Notes: generated by a model not told the origin, from the letters alone. DNA of 64,000 bases from VRUE01 sp963703335 (GCA_963703335.1 OY969812.1:992001-1056000); one strand, 5' to 3'; shown: positions 52,648 to 61,588, counted from the stretch's first letter. A program made the numbers and translations.

Positions 52648-53754
52648 TCAGGTGACCTCTCGGAGCTTTTGCGCTTCTCCGAGTTGCTGCAACTTCTTCA
52701 GCGACTGGTTCTCGATCTGGCGGATGCGCTCGCGGGTGACGTTGAAGGTCCGCCCCACCTCGTCAAGCGTGCGGGGGTGCTCGCCGCCGAGGCCGTAGCG
52801 CAGCTCCAGAACGCGACGCTCGCGGTAGGAGAGGTTCTCCAGCGCCTCCTTCAGCGCCTCTTTGGTCAGCAGGTCCGCCGCCCGGTCGAAGGGGGACTCG
52901 GCCTTCTCGTCGGCGATGAACTGGCCGAACTCCGACTCCTCCTCGTCGCCGACCGGCTTCTCCAGCGAGACCGGGGCCTGGGCGGAACGCTTGATCGAAT
53001 CGACCTCCTCGGGATCGATCCCCGTTACCTCGGCGATCTCCTCCGGCGTCGGCTCGCGGCCCAGCTCGGTGACCAGCTTGCGCTCGGCGCGGCCGATCTT
53101 GTTCAGCTTCTCGACCACGTGCACCGGGATGCGGATCGTCCGTGCCTTGTCGGCGAGCGCGCGGGCGATCGCCTGGCGGATCCACCAGGTGGCGTAGGTC
53201 GAGAACTTGAATCCCTTGCGGTAGTCGAACTTCTCCGCGGCGCGGACCAGGCCCAGCGTGCCCTCCTGGATCAGGTCGAGGAAGGGCAGGCCCTGGTTGC
53301 GGTAGTTCTTGGCGATCGAGACGACCAGGCGCAGGTTCGACTCGACCATTTTCTGCTTCGCGTCGAGGTCGCCGCGCTCAATCCGCTTGGCGAGTTCGAC
53401 CTCCTCTGCCGCAGTCAGCAGGCGCACCTTGCCGATGTCCTTGAGGAACAGCTGCAGGCTGTCCGTGGTCATGTCGGGTTTCAGGTCGAGCGCCTGTTTC
53501 TGGCGGCGCCGTCCTTTTTTCCCGGTGTCGATCGGGAGCGCTTCCGCGGCCGCTTTCTGGGCCGGGTCCATGTCCTCGACAAGCTCGATCCCCGACTTCT
53601 CGAGGTGCCCGTAAAGGTCCTCGACGTCGGACTCGTCCAGATCCACCTCCGACACGGCGGAGGCGACGTCGCCAAAGGTCAGCACGCCAAGCTGCTGCCC
53701 ACGTGTAATGAGGCCTTTGACCTCCTCAAGCTCCTGAAGCTCTGCTACCAGCAT
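52648..53754 (-). CDS. rpoD: Primary (housekeeping-type) RNA polymerase sigma factor
   Basis: 368 residues, with a short region 1.1-like N terminus (acidic, 1-80), region 1.2 (DSLQLFLKDIGKVRLL), region 2 with the -10-binding helix (FKFSTYATWWIRQAIARALA), region 3, and region 4.2 (RTLDEVGRTFNVTRERIRQI). All are typical of SigA/HrdB. Its own promoter is near consensus and a terminator-like hairpin lies in its leader. Downstream gene is pilT copy 2. Confidence 0.93.
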   Translation of the reverse strand: MLVAELQELEEVKGLITRGQQLGVLTFGDVASAVSEVDLDESDVEDLYGHLEKSGIELVEDMDPAQKAAAEALPIDTGKKGRRRQKQALDLKPDMTTDSLQLFLKDIGKVRLLTAAEEVELAKRIERGDLDAKQKMVESNLRLVVSIAKNYRNQGLPFLDLIQEGTLGLVRAAEKFDYRKGFKFSTYATWWIRQAIARALADKARTIRIPVHVVEKLNKIGRAERKLVTELGREPTPEEIAEVTGIDPEEVDSIKRSAQAPVSLEKPVGDEEESEFGQFIADEKAESPFDRAADLLTKEALKEALENLSYRERRVLELRYGLGGEHPRTLDEVGRTFNVTRERIRQIENQSLKKLQQLGEAQKLREVT

Positions 53755-53829
53755 CCTGTATCTACTCGTTTCTTTGGGCTAGGTGGTTAAGTCCTGCGAC
53801 TAGAACGCCGCCGGAGGCGGAGAGTCGCG

Positions 53830-53854
53830 AAAAAATGGACCGGCAATCCGGTCC
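53830..53854 (-). terminator. Terminator-like hairpin in the rpoD leader
   Basis: On the minus strand GGACCGG-ATTG-CCGGTCC (53837-53854) is followed directly by A then TTTTTT (53830-53835). This is the best rho-independent terminator shape in the window, yet it lies about 75 bases before the rpoD start and after the rpoD promoter, so it should work as an attenuator rather than end any upstream gene. Confidence 0.65.
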
Positions 53855-53927
53855 GAGAAGCTGAATATCCTGCGCTGGCCTTAAGGCCTGGGACGGGCGA
53901 TCTGATTTCGCTCAAACGTCTGTTCGC

Positions 53928-53956
53928 ATATTAGTCGCTTCAGTTTCTGAAGTCAA
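53928..53956 (-). promoter_or_regulatory. rpoD promoter with internal palindrome
   Basis: Minus strand -35 TTGACT (53951-53956), 17-base spacer, -10 TAATAT (53928-53933): near perfect consensus. CTTCAG-TTT-CTGAAG (53938-53952) is a palindrome within the spacer and part of the -35, a likely operator. The -35 ends on the first base of the divergent YihY start codon. Confidence 0.75.
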
Positions 53957-54861
53957 TGCCCAAATCTATGCGCCAATCCCGCCCCTGGCTGCGTGCCTTC
54001 TGGAACCGCGCGTACCGCGAGAACGTCACCGGGCTCTCGGCGATGGTCGCCTACAACCTGATGCTGGCGGTCTTTCCCTTCGCTCTGCTGGTGCTTTTCG
54101 TCTTCGGCCAGGTGCTGAAGATCGGCGGCGTCGAGGCGAGCGTGCTCGACGACCTCCAGCGCCTCTTTCCCAACGTCGAGCAGGGAACCCTCACCGACGC
54201 GCTCAACCGGATCGAGGAAAACTCGACCACGATCGGGATCGCTGCCTTCTTCGGCTCGCTCTGGATCGGCGCCTCGTTCTGGGGGGCGATGGACACCGCC
54301 TTCTGCCGCATCTACCACGTCGAGTGCCGTGGCTGGGTCGAGCAGAAGCGCTTTTCCTTCGCGATGCTCGCGGTCGTCCTCCTCTTCATCGCCGCCAGCA
54401 TCTTCCTGCCGACGATGGAGAGCACGCTGGTCTCCAGCACCGACCGACTGCCCTTTGGGCTTTCCAGCATCAAGGTGATCGACACGGCGCTGCTGCTCGG
54501 GGCGGCGATCCTGATCGTCTTCCTGATCTGCTGCGTGATCTTCTGGGCTGTGCCGAAGGGGCACATGCCCTGGCGTGCGGTCTGGCCGGGGGCCGCCTTC
54601 GTCACGGCCTGCGCCGGCATTGCCAACTGGCTCTTCCCGGTCTACCTCTCGAACGTCTCCAGCCTCTCCCGCTTCGGCTCAACCCTCGGCTTCATCCTCA
54701 TCGCCCTGCTTTGGTTCTACGTGCTCAGCCTGGCGCTCTTGGCCGGGGCGGTGATCAACTCGCTGCGCCACGAGCTGCACGACACCGGGGAACTGCCCTA
54801 CGGCCAGCCGAAACCACCGGGCGACTGCCGGGGATGCGAAGACGGACGCGCGAGTCCGTAA
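53956..54861 (+). CDS. YihY/UPF0761 family membrane protein
   Basis: 301 residues with six hydrophobic segments, e.g. GLSAMVAYNLMLAVFPFALL, FAMLAVVLLFIAASIFL, and STLGFILIALLWFYVLSLAL. The family (formerly called BrkB or RNase BN by mistake) has no settled function. The C terminus is a short hydrophilic tail with CRGCEDG. Divergent from rpoD, with the two start regions sharing promoter DNA. Confidence 0.88.
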   Translation: MPKSMRQSRPWLRAFWNRAYRENVTGLSAMVAYNLMLAVFPFALLVLFVFGQVLKIGGVEASVLDDLQRLFPNVEQGTLTDALNRIEENSTTIGIAAFFGSLWIGASFWGAMDTAFCRIYHVECRGWVEQKRFSFAMLAVVLLFIAASIFLPTMESTLVSSTDRLPFGLSSIKVIDTALLLGAAILIVFLICCVIFWAVPKGHMPWRAVWPGAAFVTACAGIANWLFPVYLSNVSSLSRFGSTLGFILIALLWFYVLSLALLAGAVINSLRHELHDTGELPYGQPKPPGDCRGCEDGRASP

Positions 54862-54939
54862 GCCCGCCCTCGGTAGCCCAGGTAGGTACCCGTTATAGAA
54901 TGCAAAGTTCCCGAATGGGACAATCGATCGGATCGGTGG

Positions 54940-55587
54940 TTGTTGGCAACTAAAGGTTTCAAACTGAGCGCCGCCCTGGAGTTGACGGTGCCGGAGAACA
55001 TCGGCACGACGATGCGTCAGGAGCGAATCCTCGACGCGATGGCCGAAGCCGTGTCGACTGCATCCTTCTCCGCGACCACGATCGCGGACATCGTCGGCCG
55101 GGCACGCGTCTCACGCGCCACCTTCTACAAGCACTTCGACGACAAGGAGCTGTGCTTCGAAGCCGCGGTCAACGCTTTCATCGAGGAACTGCGCGAGGCC
55201 GCGACGAGCGCTCACGGCGACGAGGACGAGCCCGCAGTGGTGATCTGCAAGTGGAGCGAGGCCGTGCTCGAACACCTGGCGGCAAAGCCTCACCACGCGA
55301 AAATGGCGCTGGTGGAGACGCTCACGATCCGGCCCATGCTGATCGAGCGCTGCCGCCGCCTGATCATCGACGCCGTCGCCGCTCAGTGGCCACCGGAGGA
55401 GCTGCCCGACACCTTCGAGGCTGAAGCGCGCGCCGCCTGCGGCCGTGCGCAGGTGCTGATCTGCGGAAAGATCTTGGCCGGGCAAGCCAAGAGCCTGCCG
55501 GAGCTGCTCCCGGACATCGTCTACATCGCGCTCCTCCCCATCCTCGGCCCCGACCGGGCTTCGGAACACTCGCGGAAACTCGCCTAG
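54940..55587 (+). CDS. TetR family regulator
   Basis: 215 residues from TTG at 54940; the first ~24 residues precede the helix-turn-helix and a later ATG (55012) is possible. HTH: RILDAMAEAVSTASFSATTI then ADIVGRARVSRATFYKHFDD. The ligand domain (about 75-215) has no recognisable specificity. First of four regulators in a row, with no enzyme gene clearly attached. Confidence 0.88.
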   Translation: MLATKGFKLSAALELTVPENIGTTMRQERILDAMAEAVSTASFSATTIADIVGRARVSRATFYKHFDDKELCFEAAVNAFIEELREAATSAHGDEDEPAVVICKWSEAVLEHLAAKPHHAKMALVETLTIRPMLIERCRRLIIDAVAAQWPPEELPDTFEAEARAACGRAQVLICGKILAGQAKSLPELLPDIVYIALLPILGPDRASEHSRKLA

Positions 55588-55620
55588 CGCTTCGCTGTCC
55601 GCTCGCCTGGCTAATCAGAC

Positions 55621-55725
55621 TTTGAAGGTCAGCCGGGGCTCGAAGGTGAGAGGTACTTCGAAGCCCCGGCTCGATTCCCATCGTCGCCCGCTCCCTCGCG
55701 GACCAGGGGGATCTCGACCTTCAAA
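55621..55725. other. Candidate structured RNA or DNA element
   Basis: Ends TTTGAAGGTC (55621-55630) and GACCTTCAAA (55716-55725) pair perfectly. Inside, AGCCGGGGCTCGAAG (55631-55645) pairs with CTTCG-A-AGCCCCGGCT (55656-55671) as a 15-base-pair stem with one bulged A. The two stems stack directly. It begins 34 bases after a TetR gene. Which strand, if any, is transcribed is unknown. Confidence 0.5.
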
Positions 55726-55971
55726 CCGCAACTCAATGCTCTCCGGGTGGCGTTCCTGGGGGACCGCGACCCAGAGGGCCATATATTTGATAGCGGCGGC
55801 GAGGGAGGCGGTCAAGCAAGCGGTCCCCGGGCTGGGAAATTAGCTACTCCCATCAGCCGCATACACAGTTTTTCCCTGCAAATGGAGGCATTGCTTTTTT
55901 CCGCGGGCACAGAACCGTGCTGTGCACGCATGCGCGCTAAATGGACGACTCACCATCAAAGGGTTCTATCG

Positions 55972-55983
55972 TGATACGTATCA
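55972..55983. promoter_or_regulatory. Palindromic operator upstream of the second TetR gene
   Basis: TGATACGTATCA is a perfect 12-base palindrome, flanked on both sides by GTTCTAT direct repeats; TATAGA follows as a possible -10. Position 57 bases before the start fits autorepression by the TetR protein at 56040. Confidence 0.55.
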
Positions 55984-56039
55984 GTTCTATAGAGGTGCGA
56001 CAATGACCCCATGGGCCGTCAGCCGTACAGGGAGCGAGC

Positions 56040-56759
56040 ATGAGCCAGCCCGTCGATGACCTTCGCGGGCGGCGACTGCCCCGTGGCAGACACGGCCTGC
56101 CACGGGAGCTGGTCGAACGATCCCAGCGCGAGCGGCTGCTGGCGGCGGTGGTCCGCCTAGTCGCAGCCAAAGGCTATGCCGAGACCACCGTGGCCGATGT
56201 GCTCGAGGCCTCGGCCGTCGGCCGCGAGACCTTCTATGAACTGTTCGACGATAAGCGGGACTGCTTCCTCGCTGCCCACACCATCCTGATGGAGGATTTG
56301 CTCGCCCACGGCACTGAAGCGTTTGAACAGCCGGGCCCGTGGCCGACGCGGGCACGCCGCGGCCTGGCCGCAATACTTGAGTGGTTCGCCTCCGACCCCG
56401 ACGTTGCGCGGGTGCTGATGGTCGAGGTGGCTGCGACCGGACCCGCCGCGCAGGACCGCTTCTGGACCTCGTTCCAACGAGTGACCGCGATCCTCGACGC
56501 AGGCCTCGAGGAATCCGGCCCGAGCCCGGATTCCTCGAGCGGCCCCGGCTCGCCGAACGTCTCCAGCATCGCCGCCGGCGCCGTCTACGCGCGCATCTAC
56601 GAGGAGATCCTCACGGGCCGCGCAGCTGAGCTGCCGAAACTCCTTCCCGAGCTCGTCTTCCATCTCTTGGTGCCGTTCCTCGGTGAGGACCGCGCCAGGG
56701 AGGAGGAACGCAAGGCTCGGAAAGAGAGTGCCGGCCCCGACGACGACACGCTCGCTTAG
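56040..56759 (+). CDS. TetR family regulator
   Basis: 239 residues. HTH region: RERLLAAVVRLVAAKGYAET then VADVLEASAVGRETFYELFD. The C terminus is charged (REEERKARKESAGPDDD). Different from the TetR at 54940 but alike in length and in ending motif LPELVFHLLVPFLG versus LPDIVYIALLPILG, so they may be old paralogs. Converges with the winged-helix gene by 4 bases. Ligand unknown. Confidence 0.88.
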   Translation: MSQPVDDLRGRRLPRGRHGLPRELVERSQRERLLAAVVRLVAAKGYAETTVADVLEASAVGRETFYELFDDKRDCFLAAHTILMEDLLAHGTEAFEQPGPWPTRARRGLAAILEWFASDPDVARVLMVEVAATGPAAQDRFWTSFQRVTAILDAGLEESGPSPDSSSGPGSPNVSSIAAGAVYARIYEEILTGRAAELPKLLPELVFHLLVPFLGEDRAREEERKARKESAGPDDDTLA

Positions 56760-57742
56760 CCGGCCGCGCCCGTCTGAGTGGGAAAGAGCGTGTCACGGAG
56801 GCCTTCGGCCAAGCCAACCGGCAGGCCTGAATCATCGTTCCCATAAAGACCCTGGGGACGTCCATCGATGACGGCTTCGAACCAAGGAAGCGGGGAGGCC
56901 TGGATTCGGGGAAGCGACGTCGACTCCTCCGGCCCGGGCAGGCTGATCGAGCGTATCTTGCCGCGCTCGACCTCGACCCGAACCACCGACTGACGGTTGT
57001 CGGAGGGGTCGCTGGGATCTCCCAGATCGACCACGAGCAGGCAGGTCCCGTGCGATCTTTGTGGCAGGGTGACGAGCGGCAAGGCGAGCAGGAGGGCGGC
57101 CTCGAACTCGACGTTGGTGATCGGCTCGGAGTCCTCTCGAAGGTGGCGATGCTCGCAGCGGGTCGCCGCGGCAAGCGGCGCGACCGCCTGGCGCGCCCAG
57201 TCGGTGACAGCGTAGAGGGTGCCGGGCCGGTCGGTCGGTACGACCTCGATCAAGTCCCTGGCGCGCATCGCCGCGAGGCGTCGCTCCAGCGCCGGGTAGC
57301 TGATGTCCTCGATCAGGCCGTCCAGCTCGGTCAGCGAATGAGGGCTGGCCGCGAGGAAGCCCAAGACCCTCGAGTCCCAGCCAGCGGCGAGCGCCTTGAC
57401 CGCCGCCTTGCCCTGCCCACTGCAAAGCGTGATCTGCCCCCCCGGGGCGCATGCCAACCAGTCATCTATGACGTCAGCGACGCATAGCAGCTCGCGCCCA
57501 AGGTCGGTCAGTTCGGTCGCTACGGCACGCGGCGTTCGCTCGAGGTCTCGCCTGGAGAGCGCTCCTAACTCGATTAGGTTCGCCAAGTACTCACGCAGGG
57601 TGGACTGTGAAGCACCCAGGCACTTATGCAGCCCCAGAAGCCGCATCGGCAGGTCAGCATGGGCGCGCAGCACCAAAACGTTCAGCGGGGACGCAAACAG
57701 CGAAAGTAGGCGCCCACCGGCCCTTGATGGAGGGGCGGTCAT
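56756..57742 (-). CDS. Tandem winged-helix regulator, copy 1
   Basis: 328 residues from the ATG at 57742 (7 bases after the upstream stop; an ATG at 57760 is also in frame). Two winged-helix units: LLSLFASPLNVLVLRAHADL to LTDLGRELL (about 10-90) and GWDSRVLGFLAASPHSLTEL to YAVTDWARQAVAP (about 120-190), followed by a ~130-residue C-terminal domain (FEAALLLALPLVTLP...). Similar to the next gene along its whole length, so a tandem duplication. Role unknown; resembles lineage-specific actinobacterial regulators. Confidence 0.78.
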   Translation of the reverse strand: MTAPPSRAGGRLLSLFASPLNVLVLRAHADLPMRLLGLHKCLGASQSTLREYLANLIELGALSRRDLERTPRAVATELTDLGRELLCVADVIDDWLACAPGGQITLCSGQGKAAVKALAAGWDSRVLGFLAASPHSLTELDGLIEDISYPALERRLAAMRARDLIEVVPTDRPGTLYAVTDWARQAVAPLAAATRCEHRHLREDSEPITNVEFEAALLLALPLVTLPQRSHGTCLLVVDLGDPSDPSDNRQSVVRVEVERGKIRSISLPGPEESTSLPRIQASPLPWFEAVIDGRPQGLYGNDDSGLPVGLAEGLRDTLFPTQTGAAG

Positions 57743-57749
57743 CGTCCGT

Positions 57750-58811
57750 TCAGGCAGCATTCACAGCCGCGGCGGATGTGGTTAGGGCTTCGTTGAATGC
57801 GCCGACGAGCGCAGCCGGAAGCTCGGGTTTCTCGCCGCCTGAATGCAGGCAGTCGACGCTTCCGCTGGCCACCGCGTCCAACCAGGCCTCGGCGGTTCCA
57901 AGTGCCCAGGCGCCCGGGCCGGCTTCGAGGCGTGTCGAGCAGAAGACGACCTGTCCGTTTTGGACGCCGACCCGCACCCCGGCGATCCGCGAGCCCCCCT
58001 TGGGAGCCGATAGGTCACGGGTGTCCACGGCGAGCGTGCACTCCCCGTCGAGTGATGTCGGGAGTTTGACGAGCGGCACCACCAAGAGAAACGCCGTCTC
58101 CACCTCGATCGAGGTGATCGGCGCGCCAACCTCTTGCGGATACCGATACTCGGAGCGCGCCGCCAGTCCAAGAGGAGCGATTGCCGTGCGCAACCAGTCG
58201 GTCACTCGGTAGACCCAGCGACCGTCCAGTCTGATCCGCTCGACCTGGCCAGTTAGGCGCAGCGCCGAGAGCCTGCGTGAAAGCGCTGGATAGCTGATTT
58301 GGGGGATCAGGACGTTCAGCTCCGCAAGCGGGAGCGATCGCGGGGCCAGAGCCCTAACAATCGCCGCATCCCAACCATCCACGAGGGCCCGCAGCGCCGC
58401 CTTGGCGGCGCTGCTTCCGAACTCGAGGCGACCCCGCGGTGCCGCCGCAAGCCAAACATCGATCGCGTCCGCGAGGGTAAGCAGCTCCTCCCCCAACGGC
58501 GTGAGAGCGTTATCGATTTGCTGCGGCCGCTCGTCGCGGCGGTGGGTCTCGAGCACTCCCATCGTGACGAGGTTCTCCAAGTTTGTGCGCAGAGTTGTCG
58601 GTGCCGGCAAACCCACCGCCTCGCGCAGCTTCGCGGACGGTAAGGGACCATCGGCGAGCGTGCGAATAATCTGGCCGTTGAGAGTCGAGCAGAAGATCGA
58701 AAGCGCATGCGTACCGGCACGCTTCCTCTCATCGTCCAGAGGTAAGTGCGCGTCTTCTGACTCAGACACCACCCCCCCGATGCCACTTCCATTCGACGCG
58801 AAAAAATTCAA
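57750..58811 (-). CDS. Tandem winged-helix regulator, copy 2
   Basis: 353 residues with the same two-domain layout: LSIFCSTLNGQIIRTLADGP to LTPLGEELLTLADAIDVWLA, then GWDAAIVRALAPRSLPLAEL to YRVTDWLRTAIAPLGLAARS, and a C-terminal domain with VETAFLLVVPLVKLPTSLDG. Upstream gene of the pair. The N-terminal ~25 residues are poor in order, and a GTG start at VSESED is possible. An extended -10 promoter lies about 90 bases upstream. Confidence 0.78.
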   Translation of the reverse strand: MNFFASNGSGIGGVVSESEDAHLPLDDERKRAGTHALSIFCSTLNGQIIRTLADGPLPSAKLREAVGLPAPTTLRTNLENLVTMGVLETHRRDERPQQIDNALTPLGEELLTLADAIDVWLAAAPRGRLEFGSSAAKAALRALVDGWDAAIVRALAPRSLPLAELNVLIPQISYPALSRRLSALRLTGQVERIRLDGRWVYRVTDWLRTAIAPLGLAARSEYRYPQEVGAPITSIEVETAFLLVVPLVKLPTSLDGECTLAVDTRDLSAPKGGSRIAGVRVGVQNGQVVFCSTRLEAGPGAWALGTAEAWLDAVASGSVDCLHSGGEKPELPAALVGAFNEALTTSAAAVNAA

Positions 58812-58901
58812 CTCGATGTCCCTGGATGGTTTGCTCGATGCACTGTTCCCCCAAATACCCCCACCGGCCCGTAAAGAGCGGTGCTTAGAAACTAATTAAG
58901 T

Positions 58902-58910
58902 TTTATACCA
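58902..58910 (-). promoter_or_regulatory. Extended -10 promoter for the winged-helix pair
   Basis: On the minus strand TGG-TATAAA gives an extended -10 with no clear -35. AGAAC-N6-GTTCT just upstream (58910-58925) is a possible regulator site. The 233-base gap before glpX holds nothing else recognisable. Confidence 0.4.
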
Positions 58911-59044
58911 GAACATTGGAGTTCTCACAGCGGACGTTAGCGGCCCCGCCTAGGCCAAAAGCTGGAGGATCAGGGAAACTGAGGCGATGGGACGCGAGCG
59001 GCGCCCCACCTCAAAGGGACCGAAATGCGCCGTTTTGCAGGACT

Positions 59045-60040
59045 TTAACCGTAACGCTCGCCAATGATCGCGCGCAGCTTCGAGCGATCGTGGCGGGCGT
59101 GGACGCGGCGGACCGTGCCGGAGCGCGAGCGCATCACGAGCGATTCGGTGGTGGCTCCGGGACCGCGGTAGCGGACGCCCTGCAGGACGTCGCCATCGGT
59201 GACGCCGGTGGCGGAGAAGAAGACGTCCTCGCCCGAGCAGAGATCGTCGGCCGTGAGCACGCGGTCGAGGTCGTAGCCGGCGTCGAGGGCGGCACTGCGC
59301 TCCTCGTCGTTGCGTGGCCAGAGCCGTCCGAGCAGTTGGCCGCCCATCGACTTCAGCGCCGCGGCGGAGAGCACTCCCTCGGGTGTGCCACCAATGCCCC
59401 AGAGCAGATCGACGGGCGAGCGATCGCTGACCGCCAGTAGGGCGGCGGAAACGTCGCCGTCGGTGATCAAGCGGATGCGGCCGCCGCCGTCGCGCACTTC
59501 CTGCATCGCCTCCTCGTGGCGGGGACGGTCGAGCATGACGACGGTGACGTCGCCGACGCTGCCCCCCTTGCGCTCGGCGATCAGCTCCATCGTCTTGACC
59601 AACGGGCGATCGAGATCGAGCAGGTCGGCGATTTCCTCGCCGCCGGCGATCTTTTCCATGTAGACGCAGGGGCCGGGGTCGAACATCGTGCCGCGCTCGG
59701 CGAGCGCGATCACCGCTAGTGCGCTTGGCATGCCGAGTGCGCAGAGGCGGGTCCCCTCGAGCGGATCGACGGCGATATCGACCACGGGCGGGCTGCCATC
59801 GCCGATCTGCTCGCCGTTGTAGAGCATCGGCGCCTCATCCTTCTCACCCTCGCCGATCACGACCACGCCTTCCATCGAGACCGAGTCGAGCACAAAGCGC
59901 ATCGCGTCGACGGCAGCTTGATCAGCGGCGATCTTGTCGCCGCGGCCTACCCAGCGGGCGGCGGAGAGCGCCGCTGCCTCGGTAACGCGGACGAGCTCCA
60001 GCGCGAGGTTGCGGTCGGGCTTTTGCGAGGCCTCCCCCAT
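59045..60040 (-). CDS. glpX: Class II fructose-1,6-bisphosphatase
   Basis: 331 residues. Metal and phosphate sites GEGEKDEAPML (63-73) and DPLEGT (92-97), plus GIGGTPEGVLSAAALK, identify GlpX. It hydrolyses fructose 1,6-bisphosphate for gluconeogenesis, the usual enzyme in actinobacteria, and fits growth on organic and fatty acids suggested by region 1. Divergent from the oxidoreductase gene across 27 bases. Confidence 0.95.
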   Translation of the reverse strand: MGEASQKPDRNLALELVRVTEAAALSAARWVGRGDKIAADQAAVDAMRFVLDSVSMEGVVVIGEGEKDEAPMLYNGEQIGDGSPPVVDIAVDPLEGTRLCALGMPSALAVIALAERGTMFDPGPCVYMEKIAGGEEIADLLDLDRPLVKTMELIAERKGGSVGDVTVVMLDRPRHEEAMQEVRDGGGRIRLITDGDVSAALLAVSDRSPVDLLWGIGGTPEGVLSAAALKSMGGQLLGRLWPRNDEERSAALDAGYDLDRVLTADDLCSGEDVFFSATGVTDGDVLQGVRYRGPGATTESLVMRSRSGTVRRVHARHDRSKLRAIIGERYG

Positions 60041-60067
60041 TGCGGCCGCAGGCTATAGGGTCGGCCG

Positions 60068-61000
60068 GTGGCGAGTAGATGGGGACTAACGCTTCCTTTG
60101 CCGGGGCTTTCGCTGGCCGCGCACGAGGATCTCGTCAAGCGCGCCGAGGAGATCGGCTACACAGACTTCTGGAGCGGCGAGACGAACGGCCCTGATGGCT
60201 TCACCCCGCTGGCGCTCAGCGCCGCCTGGACCGAGCGGGCCCGCCTAGGCACTGGCATCGTCGGCGTCTTCCAGCGTGGCCCGGCTCTGCTGGCGCAGGA
60301 GGCGGCGGCGCTCGCCGGCGCCTCCGACGGGCGCTTCGTGCTCGGCATCGGCTCCTCCTCAGACCGCATCGTCGAAGGCTGGAACGGCATCCCCTTCGAG
60401 CGACCCCTGAGCAAAGTGCGCGAGACGCTCGATTTCCTGCGCACCGCGCTCGCCGGTGAACGCACCGAGAGCGGCTTCAAGCTGGAGAGCGCGCCGGCGC
60501 AGCCGGTGCCGATCGTGCTCGCGGCGCTGCGGGGCAAGATGCTGGAGTTGGCAATGGAGCAAGGTGACGGCGCCTTCACCAACTTCCTGCCACTCGGCGG
60601 CCTGCCCAAGGTGACGGCGCAGCTCGCCGACGCGCCCGACGACTTCGAGCTCCTCTGTCGTTTCTTCTGCCTGCCGGGCGAGCGCGAGACGGTCGAGCCG
60701 CTAGCCCGCTTCATGTTCTCCTCCTACATCACCGTGCCGGTCTATGCCGCTTTCTACCGCTGGCTCGGCTACGGCGACGAGATCGAGGCGATGGTGAGCG
60801 CCTGGGAGTCGGGCGACCGCCAGGGGGCGGCCGCCGCGGCGCCCTGGGAGTTGATCGAGGAGATGTTCATCTTCGGCTCGCCGGAGCAGATGAAGGAGCG
60901 GATCGGCGCCTTCGTCGAGGGCGGAATCACATTGCCGATCCTCACCCCGATCACGACGCCGGACAAGCTCGGCGAGCTAATCGAGGCGCTGGCGCCCTGA
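60068..61000 (+). CDS. LLM-class (F420-dependent type) oxidoreductase
   Basis: 310 residues, bacterial luciferase-like TIM barrel: EEIGYTDFWSGE, LGTGIVGVFQRGPALLAQEA, LSGASDGRF-like LAGASDGRFVLGIGSSSDRI, and GSPEQMKERIGAF at the C terminus. These features fit F420-dependent rather than FMN-dependent members, by class resemblance. Substrate unknown. Confidence 0.88.
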   Translation: MASRWGLTLPLPGLSLAAHEDLVKRAEEIGYTDFWSGETNGPDGFTPLALSAAWTERARLGTGIVGVFQRGPALLAQEAAALAGASDGRFVLGIGSSSDRIVEGWNGIPFERPLSKVRETLDFLRTALAGERTESGFKLESAPAQPVPIVLAALRGKMLELAMEQGDGAFTNFLPLGGLPKVTAQLADAPDDFELLCRFFCLPGERETVEPLARFMFSSYITVPVYAAFYRWLGYGDEIEAMVSAWESGDRQGAAAAAPWELIEEMFIFGSPEQMKERIGAFVEGGITLPILTPITTPDKLGELIEALAP

Positions 61001-61072
61001 TTCAGGTCCTTTTCCCTGGGTAACTGCACTTGCGGCAGGCCAACTTCGGGAGGCCCCCACAAGGAGGGAAAG

Positions 61073-61588
61073 ATGGCTGAGACGAAAACGCGCGCCGCAC
61101 GCAGCGGCGGGACGCAAGCAAAACGCAAACAGGCGAAACCCCGCAAAGCGAGCACGAGCAAGGCGGCGAGCGGTAAACGCCGCAATCGCACCTCGACCAA
61201 CGGCGTCGGGCAGGTCGAGTCCGCGCGCAAAGCGGTCGAGTCGACGGCGAAGCACGCCGGTCATTCCGTCAGCGAGGCGGGACGCAGCGCCGGTCGCGCC
61301 GCCAGCAAGGCCAAGACACCGCTGGTGGCGGGGGGTGCGGCAGTGGCCGGGGCGGCCGCCGGCCTGGCCGTCGGCGCGAGCCGGAGCCGCAAGAGCAAGG
61401 TACGGCGACGGCCGGTGATGAAGATCCGCTCGAGGGACTTGGTCAAGGCAACTCGGGACGTCGGTCGGTTCGGCATGGACGCCGGGCAGCTGGCGTCCGA
61501 GTTGCGCCGCACCCGTGAACAGGCGAACTCGGCGAAACGACGCTCGCCGGTGGAGGTCGTGCTCGACGGTCTCACGCACCGCCCCTAG
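61073..61588 (+). CDS. Basic Lys/Ala/Arg-rich protein
   Basis: 171 residues. The first ~45 are histone-H1-like (KRKQAKPRKASTSKAASGKR), then a helix-prone Ala/Ser/Lys section, a short hydrophobic AGGAAVAGAAAGLAVGA stretch (about 85-101) and a basic C-terminal half. Ribosome site AAGGAGG 8 bases upstream supports it as real. It may bind DNA or the membrane; no family identified. Confidence 0.7.
   Translation: MAETKTRAARSGGTQAKRKQAKPRKASTSKAASGKRRNRTSTNGVGQVESARKAVESTAKHAGHSVSEAGRSAGRAASKAKTPLVAGGAAVAGAAAGLAVGASRSRKSKVRRRPVMKIRSRDLVKATRDVGRFGMDAGQLASELRRTREQANSAKRRSPVEVVLDGLTHRP

Larger units (their letters stand above)
55588..56039. other. 452-base non-coding stretch between two TetR genes
   Basis: No convincing gene. 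It has a folded element at 55621-55725, AT-rich sequence around 55860-55900, a small GCACAG/CTGTGC hairpin near 55908-55926 and a palindromic operator at 55972-55983. Small open frames on both strands (66-77 codons) have no ribosome site or family resemblance. Confidence 0.5.

Noticed and set aside
55615..55815. 66-codon minus-strand frame (MTASLAAAIKYMALWVAV...)
   Set aside because: Overlaps the folded element, has no ribosome site and no family resemblance; listed as non-coding.
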